From: CAMTWZ01 sp041749075
Lineage (GTDB): Bacteria > Bacteroidota > Rhodothermia > Balneolales > HLUCCA01
Direction: 5' to 3'
DNA: 64,000 nucleotides
NCBI GenBank assembly: GCA_041749075.1
Contig: JBGTBY010000022.1
Location: 1-64,000 of the forward strand
Made by a program: the position numbers and the translations under genes. Below are positions 16,641 to 27,200 of the stretch, piece by piece (the stretch's first letter is position 1; every line of letters starts with the position of its first letter). Below the pieces are notes generated by a model. The model was not told the DNA's origin, searched no databases, and was given only the letters and a program-made list of their open reading frames with translations.

Positions 16641-17318
16641 CTAGGCATCTCTTTCTGCTTTTCTTAATGCTATGTCCTCAATGAATGAACTGTATTTAAA
16701 TAGAAACGCGACTCCCAGAATAAAGGCAGCGATAGTCAGGAAATGCAATGATGCATATAACGCAAAGAAAAATAACTCGAATGAAGTATCCGATGTAGAT
16801 GCATTCGGATTCAAAATAATATGATCATTGATGAATAATCCTGCTAAAACTGTATTCATAAGCAAATTCGCTAAGAATGCTTTTCCAAACATACCTAACT
16901 TTAATTTGTACTCATTATTGACATAAATCGTAAAGATAATATAGGCAGTGAAGCTTAAGATATAGAAGCGTGCTACTATATCTTGTTCCACAGTGGTTTG
17001 ATTAAATAATCCCCAAACTGTTGCGATGTTATATACTGTGGAAAATGACAAAAGTGACAGCAAGAAGTAAAAAGGAAACTTAGGCGATCTTGGATTGAGG
17101 TAAGTAGCTAAAAATATAAAAATCCCAATATATACTAGATTGGCAACGGATTTGGCGATTGTTTTATTCATGAACGACTCCGAAAAAAACTCACTTACAT
17201 CGATATTCCGATTCTGAAGTAGATCCAAACCTTGCCTAAGACTTAACCTAAAATGTTCAGATATAAAACCGAGTACGAACACTATGACAACTGTATAAAA
17301 GATGTGTTTTGATTTCAT
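16641..17318 (-). CDS. Polytopic membrane protein of unknown function
   Basis: 225 aa, AT-rich. About six hydrophobic segments are visible: IFYTVVIVFVLGFI (6-20), a segment near 58-72 (LVYIGIFIFLATYL), 82-102, 118-133 (ILSFTAYIIFTIYV), 145-165 and 188-208. No motif links it to a known family. It lies alone, leftward, between two rightward units, with codon use unlike its neighbours, suggesting a separately acquired cargo gene. An immunity or exclusion role is possible but not shown. Confidence 0.6.
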   Translation of the reverse strand: MKSKHIFYTVVIVFVLGFISEHFRLSLRQGLDLLQNRNIDVSEFFSESFMNKTIAKSVANLVYIGIFIFLATYLNPRSPKFPFYFLLSLLSFSTVYNIATVWGLFNQTTVEQDIVARFYILSFTAYIIFTIYVNNEYKLKLGMFGKAFLANLLMNTVLAGLFINDHIILNPNASTSDTSFELFFFALYASLHFLTIAAFILGVAFLFKYSSFIEDIALRKAERDA

Positions 17319-17458
17319 TTGATATGGGTGCTTTAGAGTACATGACTATGCCTAAATACAATAGTAAAAAGCTACATCTATCGCAAATGTTCAGTCACCA
17401 AATTGCTAAGGAGCGCTACTAATGAGCTGAATAATCTAAAAAATAGGGTATAAGAACC

Positions 17459-17475
17459 ATAGAGACTATCTCTAT
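17459..17475. promoter_or_regulatory. Palindrome upstream of the recombination operon
   Basis: ATAGAGA-CTA-TCTCTAT is a perfect inverted repeat 21 bp before the DUF932 start, a likely operator site. Confidence 0.4.
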
Positions 17476-17496
17476 TCACCCTAAAACCCGAAACAC

Positions 17497-18264
17497 ATGG
17501 ATCTAAATTCTTTTTCGTTCCCCGTAGAAGAGCGAGCAATAGCCGTCCAGGCTGATCTGCAAAATGACGACTGGCTGACCTCAAAGAGTGCTATCAATGC
17601 CCCATACAAGGCTATTGTTCGTGCCGATACAAATGAAACAATAGCAGTTGTTCGCAATACGTACAAACTTGTACGTAACGAGGATCTCATCCAGAGTCTA
17701 CTGTACCAGTTGGCCAGTTTGAACACTCCTTTTTTCATTAATCCTCAGCTTTCCTATGTCGAAAATAGTCGGATGAGGTTGATGATTACCTTCCCCAACT
17801 ACAAGCTGAAGGATTCAGAATCAGACATCTATCTGAGTTTGTTCATTGAGAACAGCTACGATATGACTAGCGGCGTTCGAGTATTCTTTGGTTGTGTCAG
17901 ACAGGTCTGTAGCAATGGGCTTGTAATAAATGCCGGAACGATTGCCAAAGCCTATGGCAGGCACACAAAGAATTTCTCCTTCGAGAACCTTCAGGAGAAG
18001 CTTGATCTGGTCAAAGAACACTTTCCAATCATTCAGCATCGTATTCGAACGCTCGAAAAACTGCCGGTAACACGTGAGATAGTCTTCCAAATCTCTGAAA
18101 ACATCTCCAAACGACTTGCCGAAAAGGTCATTGAAGAGAGCGAGTACGAGAAGATTTCACAGTGGGCCTTACTGAATAGAGTGACAAATCATATATCTCA
18201 TGTGATGGATCAACCACTTCGAACGAAGAATCTTGAACATGTATCCAAAATCTTTCAAATCTGA
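17497..18264 (+). CDS. DUF932 (phage/plasmid-like TIGR03299-type) protein
   Basis: 255 aa. The family core is recognisable: YKAIVRADTNETIAVVRNTY (about 37-57), then LFIENSYDMTSGVRVFFGCVRQVCSNGLV (given in parts: IENSYDMTSG, VRQVCSNGLV). These proteins are widespread in phages and plasmids beside recombinase genes; the biochemical role is unknown. It is the first gene of a rightward set that includes a YqaJ exonuclease and NGO0469-like protein, so it probably serves recombination or replication of the island. Confidence 0.75.
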   Translation: MDLNSFSFPVEERAIAVQADLQNDDWLTSKSAINAPYKAIVRADTNETIAVVRNTYKLVRNEDLIQSLLYQLASLNTPFFINPQLSYVENSRMRLMITFPNYKLKDSESDIYLSLFIENSYDMTSGVRVFFGCVRQVCSNGLVINAGTIAKAYGRHTKNFSFENLQEKLDLVKEHFPIIQHRIRTLEKLPVTREIVFQISENISKRLAEKVIEESEYEKISQWALLNRVTNHISHVMDQPLRTKNLEHVSKIFQI

Positions 18265-18314
18265 GGTAACCCTGTGTTTTATTGGCTGCGCATAATTATA
18301 GAAATTTGCAACAA

Positions 18315-18458
18315 ATGTCCAAGAATCTAGAGCATCTGATAGACGATTCAGCCGATTTATTGAAGCTGATTCTGAAAGTTCTCTTCCTTCCGGAAGATGA
18401 AAACCATCCACCGGATTGCAAAAAACCGGACGAAAACAATCAAAAAGAGAGGCCTTAA
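18315..18458 (+). CDS. Small acidic ORF (47 aa)
   Basis: Reads MSKNLEHLIDDSADLLKLIL and continues to a charged Cys/Pro-rich tail (PPDCKKPDENNQKERP). The first half would make an amphipathic helix. The stop codon lies inside a strong terminator. Small genes like this often sit between DUF932 and recombinase genes in mobile elements, but nothing identifies its role. Confidence 0.4.
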   Translation: MSKNLEHLIDDSADLLKLILKVLFLPEDENHPPDCKKPDENNQKERP

Positions 18459-18470
18459 GTGGCCTTTTTT
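18450..18470 (+). terminator. Intrinsic terminator overlapping the small ORF stop
   Basis: AGGCC (18450) pairs with GGCCT (18461), followed by six T. It would separate DUF932 from the YqaJ gene, or attenuate between them. Confidence 0.75.
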
Positions 18471-18505
18471 GTTTTAAAGAACCTGCAAAAAACTGAAAAA
18501 AGCCT

Positions 18506-19480
18506 ATGAAAACAGAAACTTCAATCATAAATATTCCGCCGAAAAAGGAAATTTCGCACGAAAAATGGGTCGAATTTCGCCGGCATTACCTAGGTGGCAG
18601 TGATGTATCGGCCATTTTGGGCAAGTCGAAATACCGAACGCCATTGATGGTGTGGATGCAGAAACAAGGGTATTTACCGACAGAAGACGATTCGGCGATC
18701 ATGAATTTCGGCAATGATTTCGAACCAATCTTGGCGAATCATTTCATGAAAGTGACAGGCTTGCGAACGCAAATTGACAACAGATTGCGCCAGCATTCTG
18801 TTTATCCGTTCCTTCGTGGAAACATCGACAGGCTCATCTTGAGTAACGATCGGCATGATGGACCCGGAGTGCTTGAGCTGAAAACAACGACGTCGCATGC
18901 TGTAAAAGCATGGGTCGAACCAATCCCGGTAGAGTGGAAATACCAGATCATGCACTATCTGAGCATCACTGGCTATGGGTATAGCTATCTGATGGTTTAT
19001 GAACGGGACACTTGTAAGTACCATGAGCCTGTGTTCATTGAGCGTGATGATGCTTTCATCTCCGAAATGACAAAACAGTGCGTTTCTTGGTGGATGTTCC
19101 ATATGGAAGGTCGACGGAAGCCACAATCTGTGTCCAGTTCAGATGTGTTCCTTCTCTATCCCGAGAGCAATTCTGGGCAATCCGTGGAAGGAGGAGTAGG
19201 GTGTCTAGCCATTGCTCAAACTTTGGGAATGATCAGAGAGCGTATCAAAAAGTACGAGCAGGATGTGGAGCAGTTGGAGTTCCAACTCAAGAATGAGCTT
19301 GGAGCTTCGGAAATTCTGATGCATCGAGGCAAGCCGATTTGCTCTTGGAAGACCACAGAAACGTCGCGGTTCGATACGACGGCAATCAAAGAACAGGAGC
19401 CCGATCTTTATCAGAAGTATCTGAAAAAGACCACGTCCCGCCGATTCGTGTTGCACAAACTTGATGGAGGTAAGCCATGA
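18506..19480 (+). CDS. YqaJ-family viral recombinase / lambda-type exonuclease
   Basis: 324 aa. The catalytic PD-(D/E)XK core is clear: RRHYLGGSDVSAILGKSKYR (about 22-43), FGNDFEP (Glu near 72), GNIDRLI (Asp near 110), LELKTTT (ExK near 128) and a Gln in YQIMHYL (about 150). These are 5'-3' exonucleases that make 3' tails for single-strand annealing. The C-terminal 100 residues contain a coiled-coil-like segment (REKRIKKYEQDVEQLEFQL region, about 240-265). It overlaps the next gene by 4 nt (ATGA), indicating coupling. Confidence 0.88.
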   Translation: MKTETSIINIPPKKEISHEKWVEFRRHYLGGSDVSAILGKSKYRTPLMVWMQKQGYLPTEDDSAIMNFGNDFEPILANHFMKVTGLRTQIDNRLRQHSVYPFLRGNIDRLILSNDRHDGPGVLELKTTTSHAVKAWVEPIPVEWKYQIMHYLSITGYGYSYLMVYERDTCKYHEPVFIERDDAFISEMTKQCVSWWMFHMEGRRKPQSVSSSDVFLLYPESNSGQSVEGGVGCLAIAQTLGMIRERIKKYEQDVEQLEFQLKNELGASEILMHRGKPICSWKTTETSRFDTTAIKEQEPDLYQKYLKKTTSRRFVLHKLDGGKP

Positions 19481-19956
19481 GTTTGATAGTAACCGAAACG
19501 GCAAAGACCGATTACATACCACCAACCGAAGGCTTGCACGAAGCTGTTTTGGCGGATGTTGTGGATCTTGGGCTCATTGAAACACCGTGGGGTACCAAGC
19601 ACAAAGCGACGCTTGTGTTCGAGACCGAAGAGAAGGATCCGGAAGGAGTTCCGCTTCGGGTAAGCAAGCGGTATACGCTTTCCCTGAGCGAAAAATCAAA
19701 TCTTCGACAAGATTTGGAGCGCTGGCGTGGAAAGTTCGATGCGAAAGAGCTCAAGAATGGGTTTGACCTGGAGAGCCTTTTGGGGCTTAACGCCACAATC
19801 TACGTGGCGCATAGGGTTGCCGACGAGATTTTGTACGCAAACATTCAGACCATCCTGCCTCCCGCCAAAGGCAAGGACGGCAAACCTGCTTGGAAGGCTT
19901 TGGTAGTCTCCCCTTCATACAAGAGGGTAATTGAGAGGCAGGCTGCTGCGGCGTGA
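19477..19956 (+). CDS. NGO0469-like phage replication/recombination protein
   Basis: 159 aa. The pattern matches phage NGO0469/DUF669-like single-strand-binding-type proteins: an N-terminal PPTEGLHEAVLADVVDLG, then RYTLSLSEKSNLRQDLERWRG (in parts: LSEKSNLRQDLERWRG), then FDLESLLGLNATIYV and a proline-rich ILPPAKG near the end. In phages these genes accompany YqaJ-type exonucleases, as here, where it begins within the exonuclease stop codon. It probably binds DNA during recombination; its activity is inferred. Confidence 0.7.
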   Translation: MSLIVTETAKTDYIPPTEGLHEAVLADVVDLGLIETPWGTKHKATLVFETEEKDPEGVPLRVSKRYTLSLSEKSNLRQDLERWRGKFDAKELKNGFDLESLLGLNATIYVAHRVADEILYANIQTILPPAKGKDGKPAWKALVVSPSYKRVIERQAAAA

Positions 19957-20118
19957 AGAGGAAGAGGGTTGGTTGATGCTGACTCTCTTCTTTAGGTTAG
20001 GAATTTGCGAGTAGTGCTCTAATCGAGCTTAAATGCTAATGACATCGCTCATTAGAACTGGCATTTGCGATTGTTAAGGAGTTGTGAGATATATTTAGGA
20101 TCATCAATTACAAATCAA

Positions 20119-21606
20119 ATGAGCCGTGCGCTTCTATTTCTGATCATCCTCGTTCTTGCTTCATGTTCTGAGAGCCAACCTACGCACTCGGATATCAAAT
20201 TGTCTAAGGATGTCGACTATCTCAATTTTCTAGAATTCCAACCCAGCGCACTGGATACCTTTATCTATGTGTCCGAGGAACTATGGGCCGAAACCGACAC
20301 TAATCTCACACTTTCTCTTGGCTCAGATGATGGCTTCACTTTCTGGCTGAATGGAGATTCTATCACAAGTCGGCAAGTCGGGCGGGGCGTTCGCGTACAC
20401 GACGACCTGATTGATCTGACCTTAAACCAAGGACGTAACACGGTTCGATATAGGATCGATCAACGCGACGGAGGATGGGGACTCTGGCGCAACTGGCTAA
20501 CAACTTCACAACGCGATTCTGAGCTGCGCGAATTCGCATACCAAATCTATTCGGATGTGGTCGAGACGAGCATCCTGCCCGATACTGTAAGATTTGTGAC
20601 ATTTAACCTGGACCCGAGGCGGTTGGTGGACAACATCCATCGAATCACGCTACAATGGAATGATGTCATCCTATTTGATGGCACTCCAAAGGACTTCCCC
20701 CAACAAATCGATTTACCCACTGCGTTTAATGGATTCGCAATGCTGAGCCTGAATGTCCGCGATACAAATGGCAAAGTTGTTTTTGCGGAACACTACCCAA
20801 TCTGGTCTGAATCTGGCGCAGAGACTATGCGCCGCCGAGTGCATGCCTACGACCAAGAACTTGTGCTCGATGATGAAAACCGCTCGAAATATTCGACCCG
20901 AAAGCAAGCTGAATTGCTCTTGGATCTTAGGAATAGGACAAATCCGACGCATGTAAATGGCCCTCGCCTTGCGGAACATTCGGGGCGTATCATCCAACAT
21001 TATCGTCCACAATTACCTGTCGACCCATCGAAACCCAAGAAACTAGTTGTGTTACTGCACGCTGAATTCGACGATTCGGTGACTAGCTATTGGAACACCT
21101 ACGCCGGTCGTTCTCATGCTTTGATGGCGGATTGGACAGCGGCCAGCACTCGATTCCGGATAGAGTTTTTGCAGACTCTTATTCCTGCGGATGCGCGTTC
21201 AATTCCTGAAACGGCCCGATGGCTTGCCGAGCTAATCAAGAAGCAAAACGCCGATGAAGTGGCGTTTCTGGCATGGAGCAAAAGCGCCTTTACCCTGTTT
21301 GAGATGCTTCCAAGTTCAGGGATTCCCGTGACGAGGATAGGGTTGATCAGTCCTTGGCTGCCCTCGGATGCTAACCATGCGACTAGATTGGTGCTTCGGC
21401 TCAAACAGGAGTATCCATGTGTAAGCTGGCACATCTTCCATGGAGTAGCCGATACCGATGTACCACTATATATTCCAAGACTATGGCGCGATGCTCTTCT
21501 CAAGGCGGACTATCGCGTCGACTATTCCGAAGTGCCATGGAGCTCGCATTGGCATTATGTGCAAGCTCCGGAACATGAGTTTTTAAAGAGTTGGACGATG
21601 CACTGA
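20119..21606 (+). CDS. Lipoprotein with beta-sandwich and alpha/beta-hydrolase-like domain
   Basis: 495 aa from ATG 20119. The signal peptide ends in LASC (Cys 16), a lipobox. Residues about 30-130 read like a PA14/carbohydrate-binding sandwich (SLGSDDGFTFWLNGDS). The C-terminal 230 residues look like an alpha/beta hydrolase: KKLVVLLHAEFD, a degenerate nucleophile elbow FLAWSKSAF (Ser present, flanking Gly replaced), then FHGVADTDVP (Asp) and SSHWHY (His). It resembles esterase-type lipoproteins such as carbohydrate deacetylases or S9-like enzymes. Surface or periplasmic location. It is the first gene of the right-hand cargo block, followed by its own terminator. Confidence 0.65.
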   Translation: MSRALLFLIILVLASCSESQPTHSDIKLSKDVDYLNFLEFQPSALDTFIYVSEELWAETDTNLTLSLGSDDGFTFWLNGDSITSRQVGRGVRVHDDLIDLTLNQGRNTVRYRIDQRDGGWGLWRNWLTTSQRDSELREFAYQIYSDVVETSILPDTVRFVTFNLDPRRLVDNIHRITLQWNDVILFDGTPKDFPQQIDLPTAFNGFAMLSLNVRDTNGKVVFAEHYPIWSESGAETMRRRVHAYDQELVLDDENRSKYSTRKQAELLLDLRNRTNPTHVNGPRLAEHSGRIIQHYRPQLPVDPSKPKKLVVLLHAEFDDSVTSYWNTYAGRSHALMADWTAASTRFRIEFLQTLIPADARSIPETARWLAELIKKQNADEVAFLAWSKSAFTLFEMLPSSGIPVTRIGLISPWLPSDANHATRLVLRLKQEYPCVSWHIFHGVADTDVPLYIPRLWRDALLKADYRVDYSEVPWSSHWHYVQAPEHEFLKSWTMH

Positions 21607-21621
21607 AAAAATAATCCATAC

Positions 21622-21644
21622 AAATGACATTTGTCATGTTTTTT
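21622..21644 (+). terminator. Terminator after the hydrolase-like lipoprotein
   Basis: ATGACA (21624) pairs with TGTCAT (21632) within a larger symmetric AAATGACATTTGTCAT, followed by a T run. Confidence 0.6.
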
Positions 21645-21698
21645 ATAAGTGAAGTTGTAGTACATTAACTTATACCTCAGGAACGCACCCCCGTTATT

Positions 21699-22691
21699 AT
21701 GGCCCCCGCCTCCCTTTCTAACACTTTCGTCTGCCTGCTCTTCGCAGCGATGCTCTCCTCATGCATGGACGGCGGTCGAGGGGAAGTTACCCTCCGCCTC
21801 GATCTTACAGCCGAGCAAGATGCGGGTCGGTTCAAGCCTGAAGCCGGTGATAGAGTTAGCATCGCGGGGAACTTCAATGAATGGAAGCCCGACGATGTCT
21901 TTTTGAATAAAGCGTCTGATTCTTGGGAGTATTCGGTTGGAATAAATGTTAGTGGCCTCGATACCTTGGAGTACAAGTTCGTCATCCACTCCGGCGACGG
22001 CAGAGATTTACCTAATACAGGTTGGGAGAATATCACCAATCGTCGTCTTTCGTGGTTAGACCTCGCAAATCATCAACCTGTTCATGTGTTTGATACCCCA
22101 TGGGGGCCAGAGAAGCAGGGTGATGTAACTTTCACTGTGAATTTGTCAAACCAAGTGGTGTTGGGTTATTTCAGTCCGGAAAATGGAGACCGTGTGCGTT
22201 TAACCGGTAGCTTCTTTGATTGGGAAGATGGCGTGGACTTGACCGTAATCGACACGTTGCACACCTATTCGGTCACCCTGCCTCTTTCATACCCAGCAGG
22301 CGTACCATTGCAGTATCGCTACCAAATTCTTCGCGTTGACAGCACATTAATCGATCCATGGAAAGGATGGGAGAAGACTGGCGAGCGCAGTCGCGCTCCG
22401 GAATTAGTTCGGACCGACTTCTATAACAATCAGTCGCATGTGCTGCGGTTCATTGTGACGATTCCCGGAGGACACAATGTCTCGGAATTAATGACTATTG
22501 AGCTTGAATTTAACGGGAAAACGCTAAACACAGATCCTTTGATGCTAGTCGGACCTGGTGTGTATGAAACCGCTGTGATGCTGGGAGGAGATGGAAACGT
22601 GCGGTGGCGATTAATACACCCCGATTCCAATTCCTTTCTAGAAAACTATCATTTTACACTAACAAAATTCGGAGGGAGATTAATTGTATAG
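21699..22691 (+). CDS. Lipoprotein with two CBM20/48-like domains
   Basis: 330 aa. The lipobox is LSSC (Cys 22). Two tandem beta-sandwich modules of the starch/glycogen-binding type follow: module 1 (about 48-125) has VSIAGNFNEWKPDD and YKFVIHSGDG; module 2 (about 145-230) has VRLTGSFFDWEDG and LQYRYQI. The NxFNxWxxxD / WxYxF pattern is that of AMPK-CBM and CBM20 relatives. The remaining 100 residues form another beta-rich region. It probably binds glycan at the cell surface. Its end overlaps the next gene's start by 8 nt, so it opens a five-gene operon. Confidence 0.65.
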   Translation: MAPASLSNTFVCLLFAAMLSSCMDGGRGEVTLRLDLTAEQDAGRFKPEAGDRVSIAGNFNEWKPDDVFLNKASDSWEYSVGINVSGLDTLEYKFVIHSGDGRDLPNTGWENITNRRLSWLDLANHQPVHVFDTPWGPEKQGDVTFTVNLSNQVVLGYFSPENGDRVRLTGSFFDWEDGVDLTVIDTLHTYSVTLPLSYPAGVPLQYRYQILRVDSTLIDPWKGWEKTGERSRAPELVRTDFYNNQSHVLRFIVTIPGGHNVSELMTIELEFNGKTLNTDPLMLVGPGVYETAVMLGGDGNVRWRLIHPDSNSFLENYHFTLTKFGGRLIV

Positions 22692-23766
22692 ATTAGTTCT
22701 ATCCATATCTATGTCCTTGATTGGTCATTTGATACTATTTCTGCCCTCTGTTTCGGCTCAATACGACGGGTCGTTTGATGAGATCTATTTCAATCGGACC
22801 TTCAGTCCGAAATCGGAAGCCTTGGGCAGGAGCGGTGTTGCGGTTTTAGATAACGCCCTATCATTGCAGGCGAATTCGGCTCTGATCGGTTTCATGGATG
22901 GGGTCAGCTTATCCTATTCACATTCCGGTCCATACTACGCCGCACCCAAAGGTCAACATGAATTCATAGGAATGGCCGGTAAAGTCGGCTCTAAATTGGC
23001 TCTGGGCGTGAGCAAAGCCACGTTCCAGTTTGAAGTCGACAACACACTGGGATACAGCACAGAACTGCTGACGTTGGCCGTTGTGGCTAAGCCAACCAAT
23101 CATCTCGCTTTCGCTTTGAATGGTAGGCGTGTTTCAGCAACGGTACGAAACACGCAGCAGGTCGGAAAAGCCATGTATGATCATGAGCAGTGGTATGTCG
23201 ATGTGAATGCCGCATTCAGACATTCATACAATCCAAGGTTTGCAGAGCGTGGGGAACTGATGGCGGGTATCACCTATCAAAATGCGCTTCGAAATGAGTG
23301 GTCACCTCCTAGGCTCATCGAGGGCATAAATACGACTATACCGCTTCCAGTCATACTCACAGCTGGACTCGCACATGGATTGCGATGGGGCACCAAGAAT
23401 TTTCTGTCACTGACTCTGTTCGGTGAATATCAGAATGTTCTGAACTCCGATTTTTATGAGCGGAAGTCGGTCGGAACTGAGCTGGATCTCAGCGGCTTGT
23501 TGAAGGGGAGGATCGGATATTTCACACAAACCAGAGATGATAAAGGGTTTGATGAGACCAAAGACGAACTTAAAGAAATGACCTATGGATTTGGAGTCGT
23601 TCTTCCCATTTCACAATTGCTAGGGACATCAAACACGATCCGCCTCGAATTCGATTATGTACGGATGCAACAACCTGTGATGACCCATGTGAATTATTTT
23701 GATATCGGTGAGTTCACAATGTTGAGCATGACATTAAAAATGTACTTGTTATCTAAGTGGAAATAA
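22684..23766 (+). CDS. PorV/PorQ-like outer-membrane beta-barrel protein
   Basis: 360 aa. The signal peptide ends SVSAQ (about residue 26). The N-terminal plug-like part FSPKSEALGRSGVAVLDNAL is typical of PorV/PorQ/UPF0164 proteins, followed by alternating beta strands to the C-terminus. In T9SS, PorV shuttles CTD-bearing cargo from the translocon to the attachment complex, which fits the T9SS cargo gene two positions downstream. The TTG start at 22684 is supported by GGAGGG 7 nt before it; an in-frame ATG at 22711 is the alternative. Confidence 0.7.
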   Translation: MYRLVLSISMSLIGHLILFLPSVSAQYDGSFDEIYFNRTFSPKSEALGRSGVAVLDNALSLQANSALIGFMDGVSLSYSHSGPYYAAPKGQHEFIGMAGKVGSKLALGVSKATFQFEVDNTLGYSTELLTLAVVAKPTNHLAFALNGRRVSATVRNTQQVGKAMYDHEQWYVDVNAAFRHSYNPRFAERGELMAGITYQNALRNEWSPPRLIEGINTTIPLPVILTAGLAHGLRWGTKNFLSLTLFGEYQNVLNSDFYERKSVGTELDLSGLLKGRIGYFTQTRDDKGFDETKDELKEMTYGFGVVLPISQLLGTSNTIRLEFDYVRMQQPVMTHVNYFDIGEFTMLSMTLKMYLLSKWK

Positions 23767-24189
23767 ATGAAAAATTTGAGTGAATTGATCGGAGTCATCT
23801 TAATGGGTTTATTGCTCACAGACTGCACCAATAATTACGACTGTGAAGGTAATATCGTCGTCATAAACAGCATTCCCGATCTGACTCTATATATCGGCGG
23901 AGAGCCTTATTCGAGGGATTTAATCTATGAACAACCGCCTGTATACATGCATACCCGCAATGTGAAAATTGGATTTGCACCAACAACATCGGATGGTGAA
24001 ATTGTTGCATCCGTAACGATGAGCTACAACGTGAACAAAAAACACCAATCTATATTGGTGATTACTCCACGAAGCATAGGTGAAGCTTTGGTTGAGATTT
24101 CAGCCGGTGACAATTGTTCAGAAAGAAATAGGGTGACTAGTTTCAAAGTCACGGTCCTTAATTCAGTGACCGCGAATTTAGCGAGATAG
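23767..24189 (+). CDS. Small exported protein, possibly an Ig-like lipoprotein
   Basis: 140 aa. A signal segment (LIGVILMGLLLTDC) leads to Cys 20, with Asp at -1, unusual for a lipobox. The rest is beta-rich, with the pattern VVINSIPDLTLYIGG... VTMSYNV... LVEISAGDNC of bacterial Ig-like folds. The start immediately follows the PorV-like stop (no gap), and the giant lyase starts 30 nt later. It could be a chaperone or surface partner of the large protein; this is inferred from position only. Confidence 0.6.
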   Translation: MKNLSELIGVILMGLLLTDCTNNYDCEGNIVVINSIPDLTLYIGGEPYSRDLIYEQPPVYMHTRNVKIGFAPTTSDGEIVASVTMSYNVNKKHQSILVITPRSIGEALVEISAGDNCSERNRVTSFKVTVLNSVTANLAR

Positions 24190-24219
24190 ATTTTAATCAA
24201 GAGTCAGAATTAAAAAAAT

Positions 24220-27200
24220 ATGAAAAATATGAAATATTACATTTTAGTTGCTTTAATAAAAATTGCGATGCCTGTGTGCGCGCAAGTTATTTCAAACACA
24301 CCGCTCACTACAGGTAACAGTCGTTTCACAGTCGAGGTATTTTCAGAAATCAAGAGGCCGGCGTTGACGTTAGTGGGGTTTGACAATCAAGGTAATCACA
24401 GTAAGGGATACGGGTTAAAACAAGTTCTTAACCTAGCCTATGTTGTAGGATCTAGTGAACAAAAGATTTTTATAAATGAAATACTAGGTATCTCAAATGA
24501 TTCAATTAATATCAATCCTTCCACACGAAATGATTATAACACAAATAGCAATATACTACAATATCGTGCTTTTGAAGCCTTGGCGAGTTATGTTTTAGAA
24601 AAGAATGGAATTAATAGCACTACGTCCAACCAAGTGTACGGAATTCCCATGCGAGACCACCAAATAGTATTGTCAGAGTTCAAGAATGATATACTATTAT
24701 TGGTCAATTCTGACAAACTTGCAAGATTATTTGTTAATAGTGAAGGAAATAGTGATTATGTTAAGGATGTTGGTTATTTTAAAAGCATCGCAAATGCTAT
24801 CGATTTATATTTGGCCCTAGAGAACGCGTATGGTTTATGGGACCAACAAGAATGGGCTAATGGTTATTCAACTACACTATTTACTTCTCAACAAAAGCAT
24901 TTACTCCTAGCCACATTTAATTTTCGTTTGTTGAAATTAAATGAAGCGATTACTAATGGTTTTTTGGGTGTAAACGAAGATGAAACAGAACCTGGGAATC
25001 GCCCTCTCAAGGGTTACATGACTCTGGGTTATGGAGTACTGGGAACACAATTAGTACAAGTACCCGGTTACACCGTGGCATCGGAATTTCCTTTTTATAA
25101 AAATAGAGCAATGTCTTCCGGCAGTTCATACTCATCGGATGATCACATGAAAAAGTGGATGTATCAATCGGATAATGGAAAACGTATGTGGGCTGAAGGG
25201 CCGTATTATTTGAATTTTGTTTTAATGGACGCTATTCCTTTTTGGCATGCACTTCGTGCGAATAGTATGCTGAATGGAGTCGCAGACCCTTTTCACAGTT
25301 CTTGGTTTATCAACCCATTACAATGGCTTGCTGACGTGACTACTCCAGATGGCTTGACACCTCCAATCAACGATGGGAACAAACATAGGATATCAGCGGC
25401 CCCGATGCTCAGGTGGAGTGCTGTTTATGGCAATATGAATATTGGTAAAGTCTTCAATGGTATATACCAGACTTCGAATTATTATAAAAGCGTGACCTCT
25501 GGTATGCCTCATAATTCCGTTTACGGATTTGGTAGTAGATCTTACCTAATGCAACTAGCAATTCCAACAGCCACTGAAAGCACCCCGTTAGAATATTCCA
25601 TCTTAGGTGCTGAGGAACAACAAACTATTTATCGTAGGAAGGATGTACACAATCAACAACATTATATTTTTTTGAATACCGAAACTTCAAATTCTATTGA
25701 CAGAGGTGACGGCCATCAACAGCCTGACAACATGCAACTACTCTATTATGTAGATGATGTATCATATTTAATGGATTCCGGTTACGATGCACCTAAATTT
25801 ATCACCAAGTATTTTCCGCCATCTGTAGATTGGATTCGAAGCTCTTGGAATAATTATAGTGATCACAATGTTATGATTGGTAGACATTCTAATATGAGTA
25901 TAATTCATCCTCAAGAGCCAGGAACTGGAATAAAATATCCTGTTTTAGATCCTTTGGAAACACGAATAGACTCTCATCACACGCCTATTCATTCTAAAAG
26001 TTCTTCAGCAGTTGGCAATATTGATATTATACAAGCTTCAACATACCTGAATACGCTGGATTTTTATAATGTTCATCCTTATACATTTGCGTTTTATGAT
26101 AGAACTATCTTGATCATAAAAGACGACAATAGTCAATATATGATTGATTTGAATAGTACAAATGCATTAGATAAAGGATACTATAATAGAGGTTATAATT
26201 TTCGCACCACTTATCATGTGAATGCTAGTCAAGTTATTAATACACCATCCAATGATGGCTACGCTCTCTGGCCATATATTGGAGGTTATTCTGATAAACA
26301 TCTATTTATCTATCCATCAATCGTGGAGCGAACTCCTGTTCTAGGTGATGTTGTCGCGTTACAAGTTGATGATGTAATGGAGTATTTCGACAAGCCAAGT
26401 GAAATAACAAAGCTAAATATTTATAGTCGAGGCTCTAACGCAATTGCAGATCATGCTTTAAGTGTTTATGCGTCTTATTATCACACGAGCGTGGCTTTTA
26501 TTGAGGCACTAATAGGATATACAGCTACTGAGATTGCAAATAAAGAATTCTTATACAATAGTAGTATACCAAATGCAATTAGACCAGATGTTACTTTATT
26601 TAATGATTTACGAACATATCAGTATTGGACATGGCAGCGCTCGGAGAATACAATTGATTTATTCATAGCTCGTTCAGCGTATTTCAGGCATCCAAACAGC
26701 TTCTCACCAATGGATATCGAGTTTGAGATACCTGGTATTGATATTGCACTTAAACTCCCGATGAATAAAGAGTATGGTTTTGTTAGATTCACTAAAATTA
26801 ATAATGTATGGCAAGTCGATATGAATTATCGCCTTAATCTAGAACTTGAGGTATACAACTACACAACAAGTCAGACTATTAATAACGTTGAATTCCCTAT
26901 GAATTCTGAAGTAGAAATATCCGATAATCAAACGCTTACGATCACAGGTGAAGTTAAATTCAATCACGGCACCATGGTAACTCTCGGCACGAACGCGTCG
27001 ATTGTGGTTTCAGGCTCTGGCAAGTTAACGGCGGATGGTACCACGTTCACTAGTGTGGATCCCACCAATTCCGCACTTTCGTTCAACAGAATTGAGTTGA
27101 ACTCGGTTGGCAATTCATTCACTAATAGTGTTTTCAAAGGAGGTAACATTCAAAATGTATTGGTCGCAAATGGAGCAAGCGTATTTACTTCCTGCACTTT

